Assembly (NCBI RefSeq): GCF_000219215.1
Contig: NC_015726.1
Location: forward strand, 744,001-808,000
Direction: 5' to 3'
DNA length: 64,000 bases
DNA from: Cupriavidus necator N-1
GTDB lineage: Bacteria > Pseudomonadota > Gammaproteobacteria > Burkholderiales > Burkholderiaceae
Below are positions 42,114 through 54,523 of the stretch, in pieces. The notes below the pieces were generated by a model. It was given only the letters and a program-made list of their open reading frames with translations, searched no databases and was not told the origin of the DNA. Positions within the stretch are counted from its first letter, which is position 1. Each line of letters opens with the position of its first letter. The position numbers were made by a program, and so were the translations under genes.

Positions 42114-43151
42114 GTGAAGACCACTATCCGAACCTTGCTGCCGCGCGCTGCGGCGCTGGCCCTGCTGATCCTGCCGCTCGCCGCGGCGGCGCAGGAAAAG
42201 GTGCTCAACCTCTACACCGCGCGGCACTACCAGACGGACGAAGCGCTGTACACCAACTTCACCAAGCAGACCGGCATCAAGATCAACCGCATCGAAGGCC
42301 AGGAAGACCCGCTGCTGGAGCGCATCCGCAATGAAGGCGCCAACAGCCCGGCGGACGTGTTCATCACGGTGGATATCGGCCGCCTGTGGCGCGCCCAGCA
42401 GGCTGGCGTGTTTGCGCCGGTAAAGTCGAAGGTGCTGGAATCGCGCATCCCGGCCAACTACCGGGACGCCAATGGCGAATGGTTCGGCTTCTCGGCGCGC
42501 GGCCGCGTGATCGCCTACAACAAGACCGCGGTCAAGGCCGGCGATATCGCCAGCTATGAAGACCTGGCCGATCCCAAGTGGAAAGGCAAGGTCTGCACGC
42601 GTTCCAGCGGCCATGTCTACAACCTGTCGCTGGTTTCCAGCCTGATCGCCCACGATGGCGAGGCACGCACCGAGCAATGGGCGCGCGGCGTGGCCGCCAA
42701 CCTGGCGCGCGTGCCCAAGGGCGGCGACACCGACCAGCTCAAGGCGGTTGCCGCCGGCGAATGCGACGTGGCCATTGCCAACACCTACTACATCGCGCGC
42801 CTGCTGAAGTCGACCAAGCCGGAAGACAAGGCCGTGGCCGACAAGCTGGGCGTGCTGTGGCCGAACCAGTCGAGCCAGGGCGTGCACATGAATGTCTCGG
42901 GCGGCGGCATGCTCAAGCATGCGCCCAACAAGGAAGCGGCGGTCAAGTTCCTGGAGTACCTGGCCAGCGACGAGGCCCAGCGCTACTTTGCCGACGGCAA
43001 TAACGAATGGCCGGTGGTGCAGGGCGTGAAGGTCAGCAATCCGGCGCTGGAAGCGCTGGGCACGTTCAAGTCCGACACCATCAACGTGGCCGAACTGGGC
43101 AAGTACCAGCCGCAGGCACAGAAGCTGGTGGACCGCGCCGGCTTCAAGTAA
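42114..43151 (+). CDS. fbpA: Ferric-iron ABC transporter, periplasmic binding protein
   Basis: A 345-residue exported protein from a GTG at 42114 with a GGGGAG site. The signal peptide ends LAAAAQEKVL. It then shows the FbpA/AfuA pattern: LNLYTARHYQTDEALYTNF, ADVFITVDIGRLWRAQQAGV, and IANTYYIARLL with the paired tyrosines used for iron binding. It probably works with the permease and ATPase encoded further downstream, though these are in other orientations. Confidence 0.9.
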   Translation: MKTTIRTLLPRAAALALLILPLAAAAQEKVLNLYTARHYQTDEALYTNFTKQTGIKINRIEGQEDPLLERIRNEGANSPADVFITVDIGRLWRAQQAGVFAPVKSKVLESRIPANYRDANGEWFGFSARGRVIAYNKTAVKAGDIASYEDLADPKWKGKVCTRSSGHVYNLSLVSSLIAHDGEARTEQWARGVAANLARVPKGGDTDQLKAVAAGECDVAIANTYYIARLLKSTKPEDKAVADKLGVLWPNQSSQGVHMNVSGGGMLKHAPNKEAAVKFLEYLASDEAQRYFADGNNEWPVVQGVKVSNPALEALGTFKSDTINVAELGKYQPQAQKLVDRAGFK

Positions 43152-43184
43152 GCCGCCACGGCCTTTGCAGCAGGGCGGTTCCTG

Positions 43185-43877
43185 CTACAGCAGGAACCGC
43201 TTGTTCCCCGTCACCTGCGTCGGCTCCAGCTTGCGGAACGTCAGCTTCACGCTGCTGTTGAGCCGCCGCCCCGCCTGTTGCCGCACCAGTGCCCGGTGCA
43301 GCAGGCCCTTGTGGCCGACCGTGCCTTCGGCATAGGGCTGGTCCGAGGTCCCGCCCAGCGCCATCGCGGCCAGTGCCTGGTTGCGTTCGGCCGCACTCTT
43401 TTCCAGCAGCTTGTCCAATGCCATGCGTGCGCGCACCTGCGCCGCCAGCGCGGTGTCGCCTGGATTGGCGCGGGCGCGCTCGGCATCCCACGGCAGCTGC
43501 ACTTTGCCGGCAAGGCGCCGCAGCGCGGCGCGCAGTTCGGCGCCATCCATCCGGGTTTCCTGCACGATCCAGACGGCGTCATGGCGCAGCACCGCTTCGG
43601 CATCGGCCATGCGGCGCACCAGCGCGGGCTGCAGCTCGGGCGACGAGAACTGCCGCGCGCGGCGGATCGCGTTGAGCGCGATGCGGCGCACCTGCGGGTT
43701 GGCGTGATCGAACAGGTCAGCGATGACGCGCGCGGCCGTGTCGGCCGAATCGACCATCTCCGCCAGCTGGCCGGCCAGCGAGACTTCTTCCACGCCGCTC
43801 AGCTTGTTGCGGCTGAGCCGGTTCAACTTGAACAGCAGGATGTGATATCGCAGCATAGGTTCTTGCGCGGCAGGCAT
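43185..43877 (-). CDS. HEAT-repeat-like protein of unknown function
   Basis: A 230-residue protein with no signal peptide. It has helical repeats reminiscent of HEAT units (VIADLFDHANPQVRRIALNA, RMADAEAVLRHDAVWIVQET). The family is not recognised. It lies convergent to fbpA, between fbpA and fbpB, and its start is ambiguous between codons 1 and 8. Confidence 0.65.
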   Translation of the reverse strand: MPAAQEPMLRYHILLFKLNRLSRNKLSGVEEVSLAGQLAEMVDSADTAARVIADLFDHANPQVRRIALNAIRRARQFSSPELQPALVRRMADAEAVLRHDAVWIVQETRMDGAELRAALRRLAGKVQLPWDAERARANPGDTALAAQVRARMALDKLLEKSAAERNQALAAMALGGTSDQPYAEGTVGHKGLLHRALVRQQAGRRLNSSVKLTFRKLEPTQVTGNKRFLL

Positions 43878-43970
43878 GCCGCTGTTCGCTCCCGGGCGAA
43901 CGCCGGGCCATAAAAGGCTATCGGCGCGCAGCGGTGCGACTTTAGCGCAGGAACGGCAAGGGGCGTAAGT

Positions 43971-45614
43971 TCAGTGCTGCGCTTCGCGCCGGATCGTGCG
44001 CGACAGCACGATCACCGGCAGCAGGCCCACGGCCACGATCACCAGCGAGGCGGTGGCGGCCTCGGCCAGGCGCTCGTCGGCAGCGAGGTTGTAGGCCTGC
44101 ACGGCCAGCGTGTCGAAATTGAACGGGCGCATCACGAAGGTGGCCGGCAGCTCCTTCATCACGTCGACAAAGACGATCAGTGCCGCCGTCAGCAGGCTGC
44201 CGCGCAGCATCGGGAAATGCACGCGCCGCAGCGTGGCGCCGGGGCCGTGGCCCAGGCTGCGCGCGGCGGCGTCCATGCTGGGCGTGATCTTGCCCAGCCC
44301 GGCATTGACGGTTTGCAGCGCCACGCCCAGGAAGCGCACCAGCAACGCATAGACCAGCGCGGCGATGCCGCCGGTCAGCAGCAGCCCCACTGAGAGCCCG
44401 AACTGTTGCTGCAGCCAGGCCGACAGCGCGTTGTCGAGCCGCGCCACCGGCACCAGCACGCCCACGGCAATGACCGAACCCGGCAGCGCATAACCCATGC
44501 CGCACAGCCGCGTCAGGCCGCGCATCAGCCAGCTGCGCTTGCCGTTGACCGCGCGCGCGGCGTAGCCCACCGCCAGCGCGACCGCCACCGCGGCCAGCGC
44601 GGTGGCGCTGGCCAGCAGGAAGCTGTTGCGCACCAGCCCGACAAAGCGCGGGCCGAACTGCGCATCGCCGTCGGAGAAGGCCATGCGGCACAACATCAGC
44701 GCGGGAATCAGGAAGCCCAGCAGCACCGGCACCATGCATACGGCCAGCGCCAGCCAGCCGCGCGCGCCGTCCAGCGTCCAGGCCACGGCGCGGCGCTGGT
44801 TGCCGTAGACCTGCGCGCGGCCGCGGCTGGCGCGCTCCATCAGCAGGATCGCGGCGACGAACAGCAGCATGCATGCCGACAGCTGCGCCGCGGCGTTCTT
44901 GTCGCCAAGCGAAAACCAGGCGCGGAAGATGCCGGTGGAGAAAGTCGGGATGGCAAAGTAGGCGACGGTGCCGAAGTCGGCCAGCGTTTCCATCATCGCC
45001 AGCGCGGTGCCGGCAACGATGCCGGGGCGCGCCAGCGGCAGCACCACGCGCCAGAGCCGGCTCCAGGTGCCGTGGCCGAGCAGGCGCGCGGCCTCCAGCG
45101 TGTTCTGGGTCTGCTGCAGGAAGGCGGCGCGCGCGGTCAGGTAGACGTAGGGGTACAGCACCAGCGAGAACAGCGCGATGGCGCCGCCCAGCGAGCGGAT
45201 ATCGGGGAACCAGTACTCGCGCGCCTTCCAGCCGGTCAGCTCGCGCAGCCAGCCCTGTACCGGCCCGGCAAACTGCAGCGCATCGGTGTAGGCATAGGCG
45301 ATGACGTAGGCGGGCATCGCCATCGGCAAGACCAGCGCCCATTCCATCACGGTGTGCCCCGGGAAACGGTAGGTCGATACCAGCCAGGCGGTGGTCACCC
45401 CCAGTAGCAATACCCCCACGGCGACGCCGCACAGCAGCCAGACGGTATTGAGCACGTATTCCGCCAGCACCGTGTCGATCAGGTGGCGCCAGGTGTCGCC
45501 GGCGGGCAGCAGCACGGCCGAGGCGATCACCAGCACCGGCACGGCGATCAGCAGCGCCATCACCAGGGTGGCCAGGGTAAGGGGATGGAAGCGGCGGCGG
45601 CTGGACAGGAGCAT
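43971..45614 (-). CDS. fbpB: Ferric-iron ABC transporter permease
   Basis: A 547-residue double-length permease with about 12 membrane helices and two EAA-type loops (EAARLLGHGTWSRLWRVVLP and DAAARSLGHGPGATLRRVHF), the mark of fused FbpB permeases. It is divergent from fbpC. No clear ribosome binding site precedes the ATG. A frame of similar length in the same place is a shadow. Confidence 0.9.
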   Translation of the reverse strand: MLLSSRRRFHPLTLATLVMALLIAVPVLVIASAVLLPAGDTWRHLIDTVLAEYVLNTVWLLCGVAVGVLLLGVTTAWLVSTYRFPGHTVMEWALVLPMAMPAYVIAYAYTDALQFAGPVQGWLRELTGWKAREYWFPDIRSLGGAIALFSLVLYPYVYLTARAAFLQQTQNTLEAARLLGHGTWSRLWRVVLPLARPGIVAGTALAMMETLADFGTVAYFAIPTFSTGIFRAWFSLGDKNAAAQLSACMLLFVAAILLMERASRGRAQVYGNQRRAVAWTLDGARGWLALAVCMVPVLLGFLIPALMLCRMAFSDGDAQFGPRFVGLVRNSFLLASATALAAVAVALAVGYAARAVNGKRSWLMRGLTRLCGMGYALPGSVIAVGVLVPVARLDNALSAWLQQQFGLSVGLLLTGGIAALVYALLVRFLGVALQTVNAGLGKITPSMDAAARSLGHGPGATLRRVHFPMLRGSLLTAALIVFVDVMKELPATFVMRPFNFDTLAVQAYNLAADERLAEAATASLVIVAVGLLPVIVLSRTIRREAQH

Positions 45615-45724
45615 GCGTCGGAAAGTGGGCGGAAGTGCCGCGCGCAGCGTGCGGGCTGCCGCATTCTAGCAATGTGGGGCACCCTTTCGCCCCGAAAGTC
45701 GGTCCCGGCCCCCGGCTGCGTCTT

Positions 45725-45730
45725 TATAAT
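45725..45730 (+). promoter_or_regulatory. TATAAT six bases before the fbpC start codon
   Basis: A consensus -10 ends at 45730, so transcription should begin near the A of the ATG at 45737. This implies a leaderless mRNA unless another promoter exists. The -35 region is poor. Confidence 0.45.
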
Positions 45731-45736
45731 GCGCAC

Positions 45737-46870
<1,134 letters not shown>

Positions 46871-46939
46871 CCTGCCACGCAAGGGCAGGGCGCCGATGGT
46901 CTACACTGTGGCGTTCTGCATTCACAAGGCTTGAATACC

Positions 46940-49736
<2,797 letters not shown>

Positions 49737-49755
49737 AGCGAACTGAAAAAATCCG

Positions 49756-49782
49756 CAGCCAGCCTCTTGCATCGGCTGGCTG
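49756..49782. other. Hairpin overlapping the tRNA-Ser promoter
   Basis: A perfect 9-bp stem CAGCCAGCC / GGCTGGCTG with a 9-nt loop just after serS. The loop holds the candidate -35 TTGCAT of the tRNA gene. Without a T-tract on the plus strand it is not a classical terminator. Confidence 0.5.
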
Positions 49783-49796
49783 GACATGGCTATAAT
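49767..49796 (+). promoter_or_regulatory. Promoter of tRNA-Ser
   Basis: TTGCAT (49767-49772), 18-bp spacer, perfect TATAAT (49791-49796). Transcription would begin near 49803, 24 bp before the tRNA. Confidence 0.65.
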
Positions 49797-49826
49797 CTTG
49801 GTTTTGCCACACGGCAACAAGTTACC

Positions 49827-49916
<90 letters not shown>

Positions 49917-49976
49917 AAACAAGAAGCTGCCCGGCTCGACCACCGGACAGGCAAAAACAGTGTAGTAAAACTCAGG

Positions 49977-50013
49977 CCGACGCCCACGAAAGTGCGCGTC
50001 GGTTTTGTTTTTT
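49977..50013 (+). terminator. Rho-independent terminator after tRNA-Ser
   Basis: Stem CCGACGC / GCGTCGG (inner CCAC-GAAA-GTG) followed by TTTTGTTTTTT. Confidence 0.88.
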
Positions 50014-50121
50014 CCGCGGCCGGTTTTTCATGCGGCGGGCATGGGCCGCCGCACTGGCCTGCGTACCGGACGCGCTGCCGGGTGCACTATCATGGCGATC
50101 CGCAACGCAGGATGCCGCACC

Positions 50122-51021
50122 ATGACACAGCCACCCGCCACCCAACCCCCAGCACCGGTCTTCCACGGCGATCCGGCCGAACTGCCGGCCGACCCCAACC
50201 TGGTCGCCGGCATGCCGTACCTGCACTACAAGGGCGGCGCCTACACGGCGGTCGGCATCGGCCGCTTCGAGGCCGATCTCGCGCCGGTGGTGGTCTATCG
50301 CGCGATGCGCGATCCCTCATTGCTGTGGGTGCGCCGCGCCGATGTGTTCAGCGAACCGGTGGCCACGCCGCACGGCGAGGTGCCGCGTTTTGCGCCCGCC
50401 TGGCCCGCGGCGCTGGCCTGCCTGGACTTCCTGCCGCGTCAGGCGGTGCTCGATGTGCTGGCGCTGCACGACACGCCTTACCGGCACTACCACGACCGCC
50501 GCCATATCCTGGAGATGTTCGAGACCGCTCACGCGCGCGGCATTGCGCTGGACCGCGCGCAGGCGCTGGCGGTGCTGTGCCACGACGCGATCTATGTGGC
50601 GGGGTGCGAGCACAACGAGGCGGCGTCGGCGGCGCTGATCGAAACGGTGGCGCCCGGCGAAGACCGCGCGGTGCTGGACCGTGCCGCGCAGATCGTGCTC
50701 GATACGCGCGGCCATGGCCCGAGCATTGCCGGCGCCGAAACTGTGCTCGATCTCGACCTGCTCAGGCTGGCCGCGACGCCGGAAAGGTTCGATGCCCATA
50801 GCCTGGACGTGTTCGCCGAGAACCGCGCCTTGCTGGCCGCGCGCACCGGTCTCCAGGGGGAGGCGCTGGAGACGGAATTCATGCGCCGCCGCGCGGCGTT
50901 CCTGGGCAAGCTGGCGCAGCGCCCGCAACTTTTCCTGACCGAAGCTTTTGCCGACTGCGAGGCGCCGGCGCGCGCCAATATCGCCCGCATCGTCGGCGCG
51001 GCGGGCGCGTCCCGTGATTGA
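50122..51021 (+). CDS. DUF1653 domain fused to an HD-like metal-dependent phosphohydrolase domain
   Basis: A 299-residue protein from the ATG at 50122 (AGGA site). Residues about 27-90 are a DUF1653 domain, recognised by YLHYKGGAYTAVGIGRFEAD and VVYRAMRDPSLLWVRR. Residues about 110-290 match the family of predicted HD-superfamily hydrolases (COG4339 type), with HDTPYRHYHDRRHILEMFE and AVLCHDAIYVAGCEHNE as probable metal ligands. These two domains are usually separate proteins, so the fusion suggests a functional link. The gene overlaps the start of the PAP2 gene. Substrate unknown. Confidence 0.85.
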   Translation: MTQPPATQPPAPVFHGDPAELPADPNLVAGMPYLHYKGGAYTAVGIGRFEADLAPVVVYRAMRDPSLLWVRRADVFSEPVATPHGEVPRFAPAWPAALACLDFLPRQAVLDVLALHDTPYRHYHDRRHILEMFETAHARGIALDRAQALAVLCHDAIYVAGCEHNEAASAALIETVAPGEDRAVLDRAAQIVLDTRGHGPSIAGAETVLDLDLLRLAATPERFDAHSLDVFAENRALLAARTGLQGEALETEFMRRRAAFLGKLAQRPQLFLTEAFADCEAPARANIARIVGAAGASRD

Positions 51022-52144
51022 CGTGCCGGCACGCGCGAGCGCCTTCGCCGAGGCCGGGCTCACGCGGGGCACGGCGCTGGGGCTGCTGGCGCTGTTCACG
51101 CTGGTGACGGTGCTGCTGCTGAGCCTGGTGCCGCTGCTGGTCGCGCTGTTGCGGCCGGTGGTGCGCTGGCTGGACCGGTGGCGCGTGTGGGGGGCCGGCG
51201 CACTGTCCGCGCGAGTCGCCGCACAGCCGCGCCGCCTGAGCACGCTCACGCTGCGCGTGCTCGAGCGCGACATGGCCGAGCTGCTGCTGGTGCTGCTGGC
51301 CGGCGCCGTGCTGCTGGCCTGCGGCAGTGCCCTGTTCTGGCTGGCCGGCGAGGTCGCCGAAAGCGGGGGCGTGGTGCGCATCGACCAGATCGTGTTTGCT
51401 TGGCTGCGTGCCTTGCGCACCGACTGGCTCGATATCGCGATGGTGGCCGTGACCGAACTGGGCGGCGCGCGCATTTCCGTGGTGGTGGGCGTGGCGGTGT
51501 TCGCGTGGCTGTGCTGGCGGCGCGCCTGGACCGTGGCGCTGTACTGGGCCGCCGCGCTGCTGGGTGCGCGCGCCTGCGTGATGGCGCTCAAGCTGGGCAT
51601 GGCGCGCGTGCGCCCGGCCAGCATCTACAGCGGCCTGGAATCGTATTCCTTTCCCAGCGGCCACGCCACCAGCAGCATGGTCACCTATGGCTTCCTGGCG
51701 TTCCTGATGTGCCTGCGCCAGCCGTGGCGCGTGCGCATTCCGGTGCTGGCGCTGACCGTGGTGGCGGTGGCGGCGATCGGGATCTCGCGGCTGTACCTGG
51801 GCATGCACTGGCTGTCGGATGTCGCGGCAGGCTATGCGCTGGGGCTAGCATGGATCGCGCTGCTCGGTACGGCTTACCGCACGCTGCATGTGCCGGCGCC
51901 GAGGGAATCGGTGGCGCCATGGCGGCTGGGCGTGGTGGCTGCGGCAGCGGTGGTGGTGGCGTTCAGCTATGTGGCGTGGTTCCGGCTGCCGGATGCGCTG
52001 GAGCGCTACCGGCAGGCTGGCGCCCCTAAGCCAGCGGCGCTGGCGCTTCAGCCTCCGGCGCTTGCGGCAGGCGCGACACCAGCAGCTGATCGATCTTGTG
52101 ATGGTCGATGTCCAGCACTTCGAAGCGATAGCCCGCGACGGTGA
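51014..52144 (+). CDS. PAP2-superfamily membrane phosphatase
   Basis: A 376-residue protein with about seven membrane helices, from a GTG at 51014 that overlaps the previous stop. The lipid-phosphatase signature is split as in the family: KLGMARVRPAS (KX6RP), SYSFPSGHATSS (PSGH) and SRLYLGMHWLSDVAAG (SRX5HX3D). It probably dephosphorylates undecaprenyl-pyrophosphate or phosphatidate. The last 39 codons run antisense into the CorC-like gene and have no protein-like conservation, so the original stop may have been lost by a frameshift near 52027. Confidence 0.88.
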   Translation: MIDVPARASAFAEAGLTRGTALGLLALFTLVTVLLLSLVPLLVALLRPVVRWLDRWRVWGAGALSARVAAQPRRLSTLTLRVLERDMAELLLVLLAGAVLLACGSALFWLAGEVAESGGVVRIDQIVFAWLRALRTDWLDIAMVAVTELGGARISVVVGVAVFAWLCWRRAWTVALYWAAALLGARACVMALKLGMARVRPASIYSGLESYSFPSGHATSSMVTYGFLAFLMCLRQPWRVRIPVLALTVVAVAAIGISRLYLGMHWLSDVAAGYALGLAWIALLGTAYRTLHVPAPRESVAPWRLGVVAAAAVVVAFSYVAWFRLPDALERYRQAGAPKPAALALQPPALAAGATPAADRSCDGRCPALRSDSPRR

Positions 52145-53345
52145 TCGACTCGGATTTCTTCGGGATGCGCTTGAGCGCGTAGATCACCAGCCCGGCCGCA
52201 GTGTCGACATAGTCCTCGCCGGGCAGGGTGTCGAGATCCAGCGCCTTCTTCAGGTCCACCAGCGGGGTGAGGCCGTCGACCAGCCAGGAGCTGTCATCGC
52301 GCCGTACGATCTGCTCGTCCTCGCTGGAATACAGGATGTCTCCCATCAGCGCGCCGACGATATCGTCCAGCGTGACTATGCCTACCACCAGCCCGTACTC
52401 GTTCATCACCACGGCAAAGTTCTGGTGCATCTCGCGGAAGCGCGTGAGCGCCTCGGACAGGGTCAGCGTGTCGGGGATCACCAGCACGTTCTTGTCGTGG
52501 TGGCGGCCGATATTGCCGATCGCAGCGGCGCTTTCATCGGCGAGCAGCAACTGCAGGATGTCCTTGGAATCGATATAGCCCTGCACGTCGTCGAGGTCGT
52601 GCCCGCACACCGGGTATTGCGCGTGCGGCTGGCTGACCAGCTTGCGGCGCACGCTGTCGGCGGGTTCGTCGAGACTCAGGTAGACCACGTCGTCGCGCGG
52701 CGTCATGATCGCAGTAATGCTCTTGAACTCGAGCTCGAACACGTTCTCGATCAGGTGGAGTTCATGCTTGTGCAGCACGCCGGCTTCGGCGCCGGCATCG
52801 ACCATCGCGGCGATGTCCTCGGTGGTGATCTGGTCGACCGGCTTTGTCGGCAGGCGCAGCAGCCGCAGCGTGGCATCGGCGGCGGCGTTGAAGATCCACA
52901 CCAGCGGCTTGAGCACGCGCAGCAGCGTCAGCATCGGGTCGATCACCGCCACCGCGCACCGCTCGGGGAAGGTCATGGCGATGCGCTTGGGGATCAGGTC
53001 GGCAAACTGGATAAACAGCAGCGTCACGATCAGGAACGAGCCGATATTGGCCGCGCGCTGGGCGTGGACCACCTGCATATAGGGCGACAGCGCTTCCAGC
53101 AGCAGGTCCGACACATGCTTCTCGCCGAGGATACCGGCCAGGATGGCCACGCTGTTGACGCCGATCTGCACGATCGTGAAGAAATTCCCGGGCTCCTCCT
53201 TGAGCCGCAGCACGCGCGTGGCGCGGCCATCGCCGCGCTCCGACAGGACTTGCAGCTTGGTGCGGCGGGCGGCCGTCAGCGCGATCTCGGAGACCGAGAA
53301 AAAGGCGCTGACAAGGACAAGGGCGATCAGGATCAGGACGAACAT
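52026..53345 (-). CDS. HlyC/CorC family transporter (CNNM, CBS and CorC domains)
   Basis: A 439-residue protein. The N-terminal CNNM (DUF21) part with three to four membrane helices (about 1-190) is followed by two CBS domains (about 200-330, with ITAIMTPRDDVVYLSLDEP and MNEYGLVVGIVTLDDIVGA) and a C-terminal CorC_HlyC domain (about 345-425). The family is linked to Mg2+/Co2+ efflux. Its 3' end overlaps the convergent PAP2 gene by about 119 bp. Confidence 0.92.
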   Translation of the reverse strand: MFVLILIALVLVSAFFSVSEIALTAARRTKLQVLSERGDGRATRVLRLKEEPGNFFTIVQIGVNSVAILAGILGEKHVSDLLLEALSPYMQVVHAQRAANIGSFLIVTLLFIQFADLIPKRIAMTFPERCAVAVIDPMLTLLRVLKPLVWIFNAAADATLRLLRLPTKPVDQITTEDIAAMVDAGAEAGVLHKHELHLIENVFELEFKSITAIMTPRDDVVYLSLDEPADSVRRKLVSQPHAQYPVCGHDLDDVQGYIDSKDILQLLLADESAAAIGNIGRHHDKNVLVIPDTLTLSEALTRFREMHQNFAVVMNEYGLVVGIVTLDDIVGALMGDILYSSEDEQIVRRDDSSWLVDGLTPLVDLKKALDLDTLPGEDYVDTAAGLVIYALKRIPKKSESITVAGYRFEVLDIDHHKIDQLLVSRLPQAPEAEAPAPLA

Positions 53346-53356
53346 AGGCGGTTTGG

Positions 53357-53381
53357 CGCCTGCAGCTTGTGCCTGCAGGCG
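53357..53381. other. Hairpin between two minus-strand genes
   Basis: Perfect 9-bp stem CGCCTGCAG / CTGCAGGCG with a 7-nt loop, between the LysR stop and the CorC-like start. No T-tract. Confidence 0.45.
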
Positions 53382-53416
53382 GCTTGATGATGGTGCACGG
53401 CGCGCGCGGATGTCAA

Positions 53417-54397
53417 TCAGGCATCAGACAGACCTCGATCGCGGCTCCGAGGCACCGCGTCAAAGCTGGCGGCCGGCGCTTCCAGCCGCTGCGGCAGCGT
53501 CGCGGCCAGTTCCCCGGCGGCCAGCGCAAACTGCGCGCGCAGGTCGTCGGCCAGGCTGGAGCCGGCGCGGTGGCTGGCGCGCAGCATCTGGATCTCGAAC
53601 GGCAGCACCGGCGCCACGTCATGCAGCGCGACCCGCTCCGGGCTGGCGCTGAGCGCGGTGTACTGGTCCAGCAGGGTCACGCCCAGTCCGGCATCGACCA
53701 GGGCCAGCGCCAGCGAATAGGTCTGCACCTCCAGCGTCGAGCGCGGCTCCAGCGCATGCCGGGCCAGGGTCTGGCGCACCAGCAGCCCGAGCGAGCTGTT
53801 GTCGTCATAGCCGATGAAGGCGCGCTCCATCAGCCGCTGCATCGGCACCACCTGGCGGCGCCCGCCGGCAGGCAGCGGCTGGCCGCGCGGCACCGCCAGC
53901 AGCATGCGGCCGCTGGCCACCGGCTCGCAGGAGATGGCCTCGTGGCCCGGCGGCGCAAAGGCAAAGCCCAGGTCGATCTGGTTGGCCAGCAGCGCCCCGA
54001 CGATCTCGTCGGTATGGTGGGTCAGCACCTGCACCTGCGTGTCCGGGTGGCGCGCGCAGAAACGCCGCACTGCCGGCACCAGCAGCGGGTTGGCCAGGCT
54101 GGGGGTGGCGGCCACGCGCAGCCGCCCGGCGCCCTTGTGACGCAGGCTTTCCGAGACCCGGCGCACGCGCTCGATCTCGCCATATAGCCTTTCGACATCG
54201 CCATAGAGCGCATTGGCCTCGGGCGTGGCCTGCAGCCGGCCGCGCACCCGTTCGAACAGGCGGAAGCCGAGCGAGGCCTCGGCATGCTGCAGCACGCGCG
54301 TGACCACCGGCTGGGACACATGCAGCAGGCGCGCGGCCTCGCTGACGGTGCCGGTCAGCATCACGGCGCGGAAGACTTCGATCTGGCGCAAGCGCAT
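53417..54397 (-). CDS. LysR-family transcriptional regulator of the adjacent D-amino-acid genes
   Basis: A 326-residue LysR protein from the ATG at 54397; the longer frame has no family-like start. The HTH (about 1-60) contains VSEAARLLHVSQPVVTRVLQ, as in regulators of amino-acid or opine genes. The effector domain is complete. It is divergent from a DadA-like dehydrogenase gene 126 bp away, and that gene is its probable target. Confidence 0.9.
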   Translation of the reverse strand: MRLRQIEVFRAVMLTGTVSEAARLLHVSQPVVTRVLQHAEASLGFRLFERVRGRLQATPEANALYGDVERLYGEIERVRRVSESLRHKGAGRLRVAATPSLANPLLVPAVRRFCARHPDTQVQVLTHHTDEIVGALLANQIDLGFAFAPPGHEAISCEPVASGRMLLAVPRGQPLPAGGRRQVVPMQRLMERAFIGYDDNSSLGLLVRQTLARHALEPRSTLEVQTYSLALALVDAGLGVTLLDQYTALSASPERVALHDVAPVLPFEIQMLRASHRAGSSLADDLRAQFALAAGELAATLPQRLEAPAASFDAVPRSRDRGLSDA

Positions 54398-54523
54398 GGC
54401 AATCCGGGAAGCGGGCAGGCATCCATAGCCTGATGACATATTCTGGCACGTATTCGCATTGGGCAATCCGCGCCGCCTGCACTACGCTTTGCCGGATCAG
54501 GACGAAGCAATCAAGGGATGGCA

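Noticed and set aside
43942..45672. 576-codon frame on the same strand as fbpB, other reading frame
   Set aside because: The alternative frame encodes a clear double permease with EAA loops; this one is Arg/Gly/Ala-rich noise.
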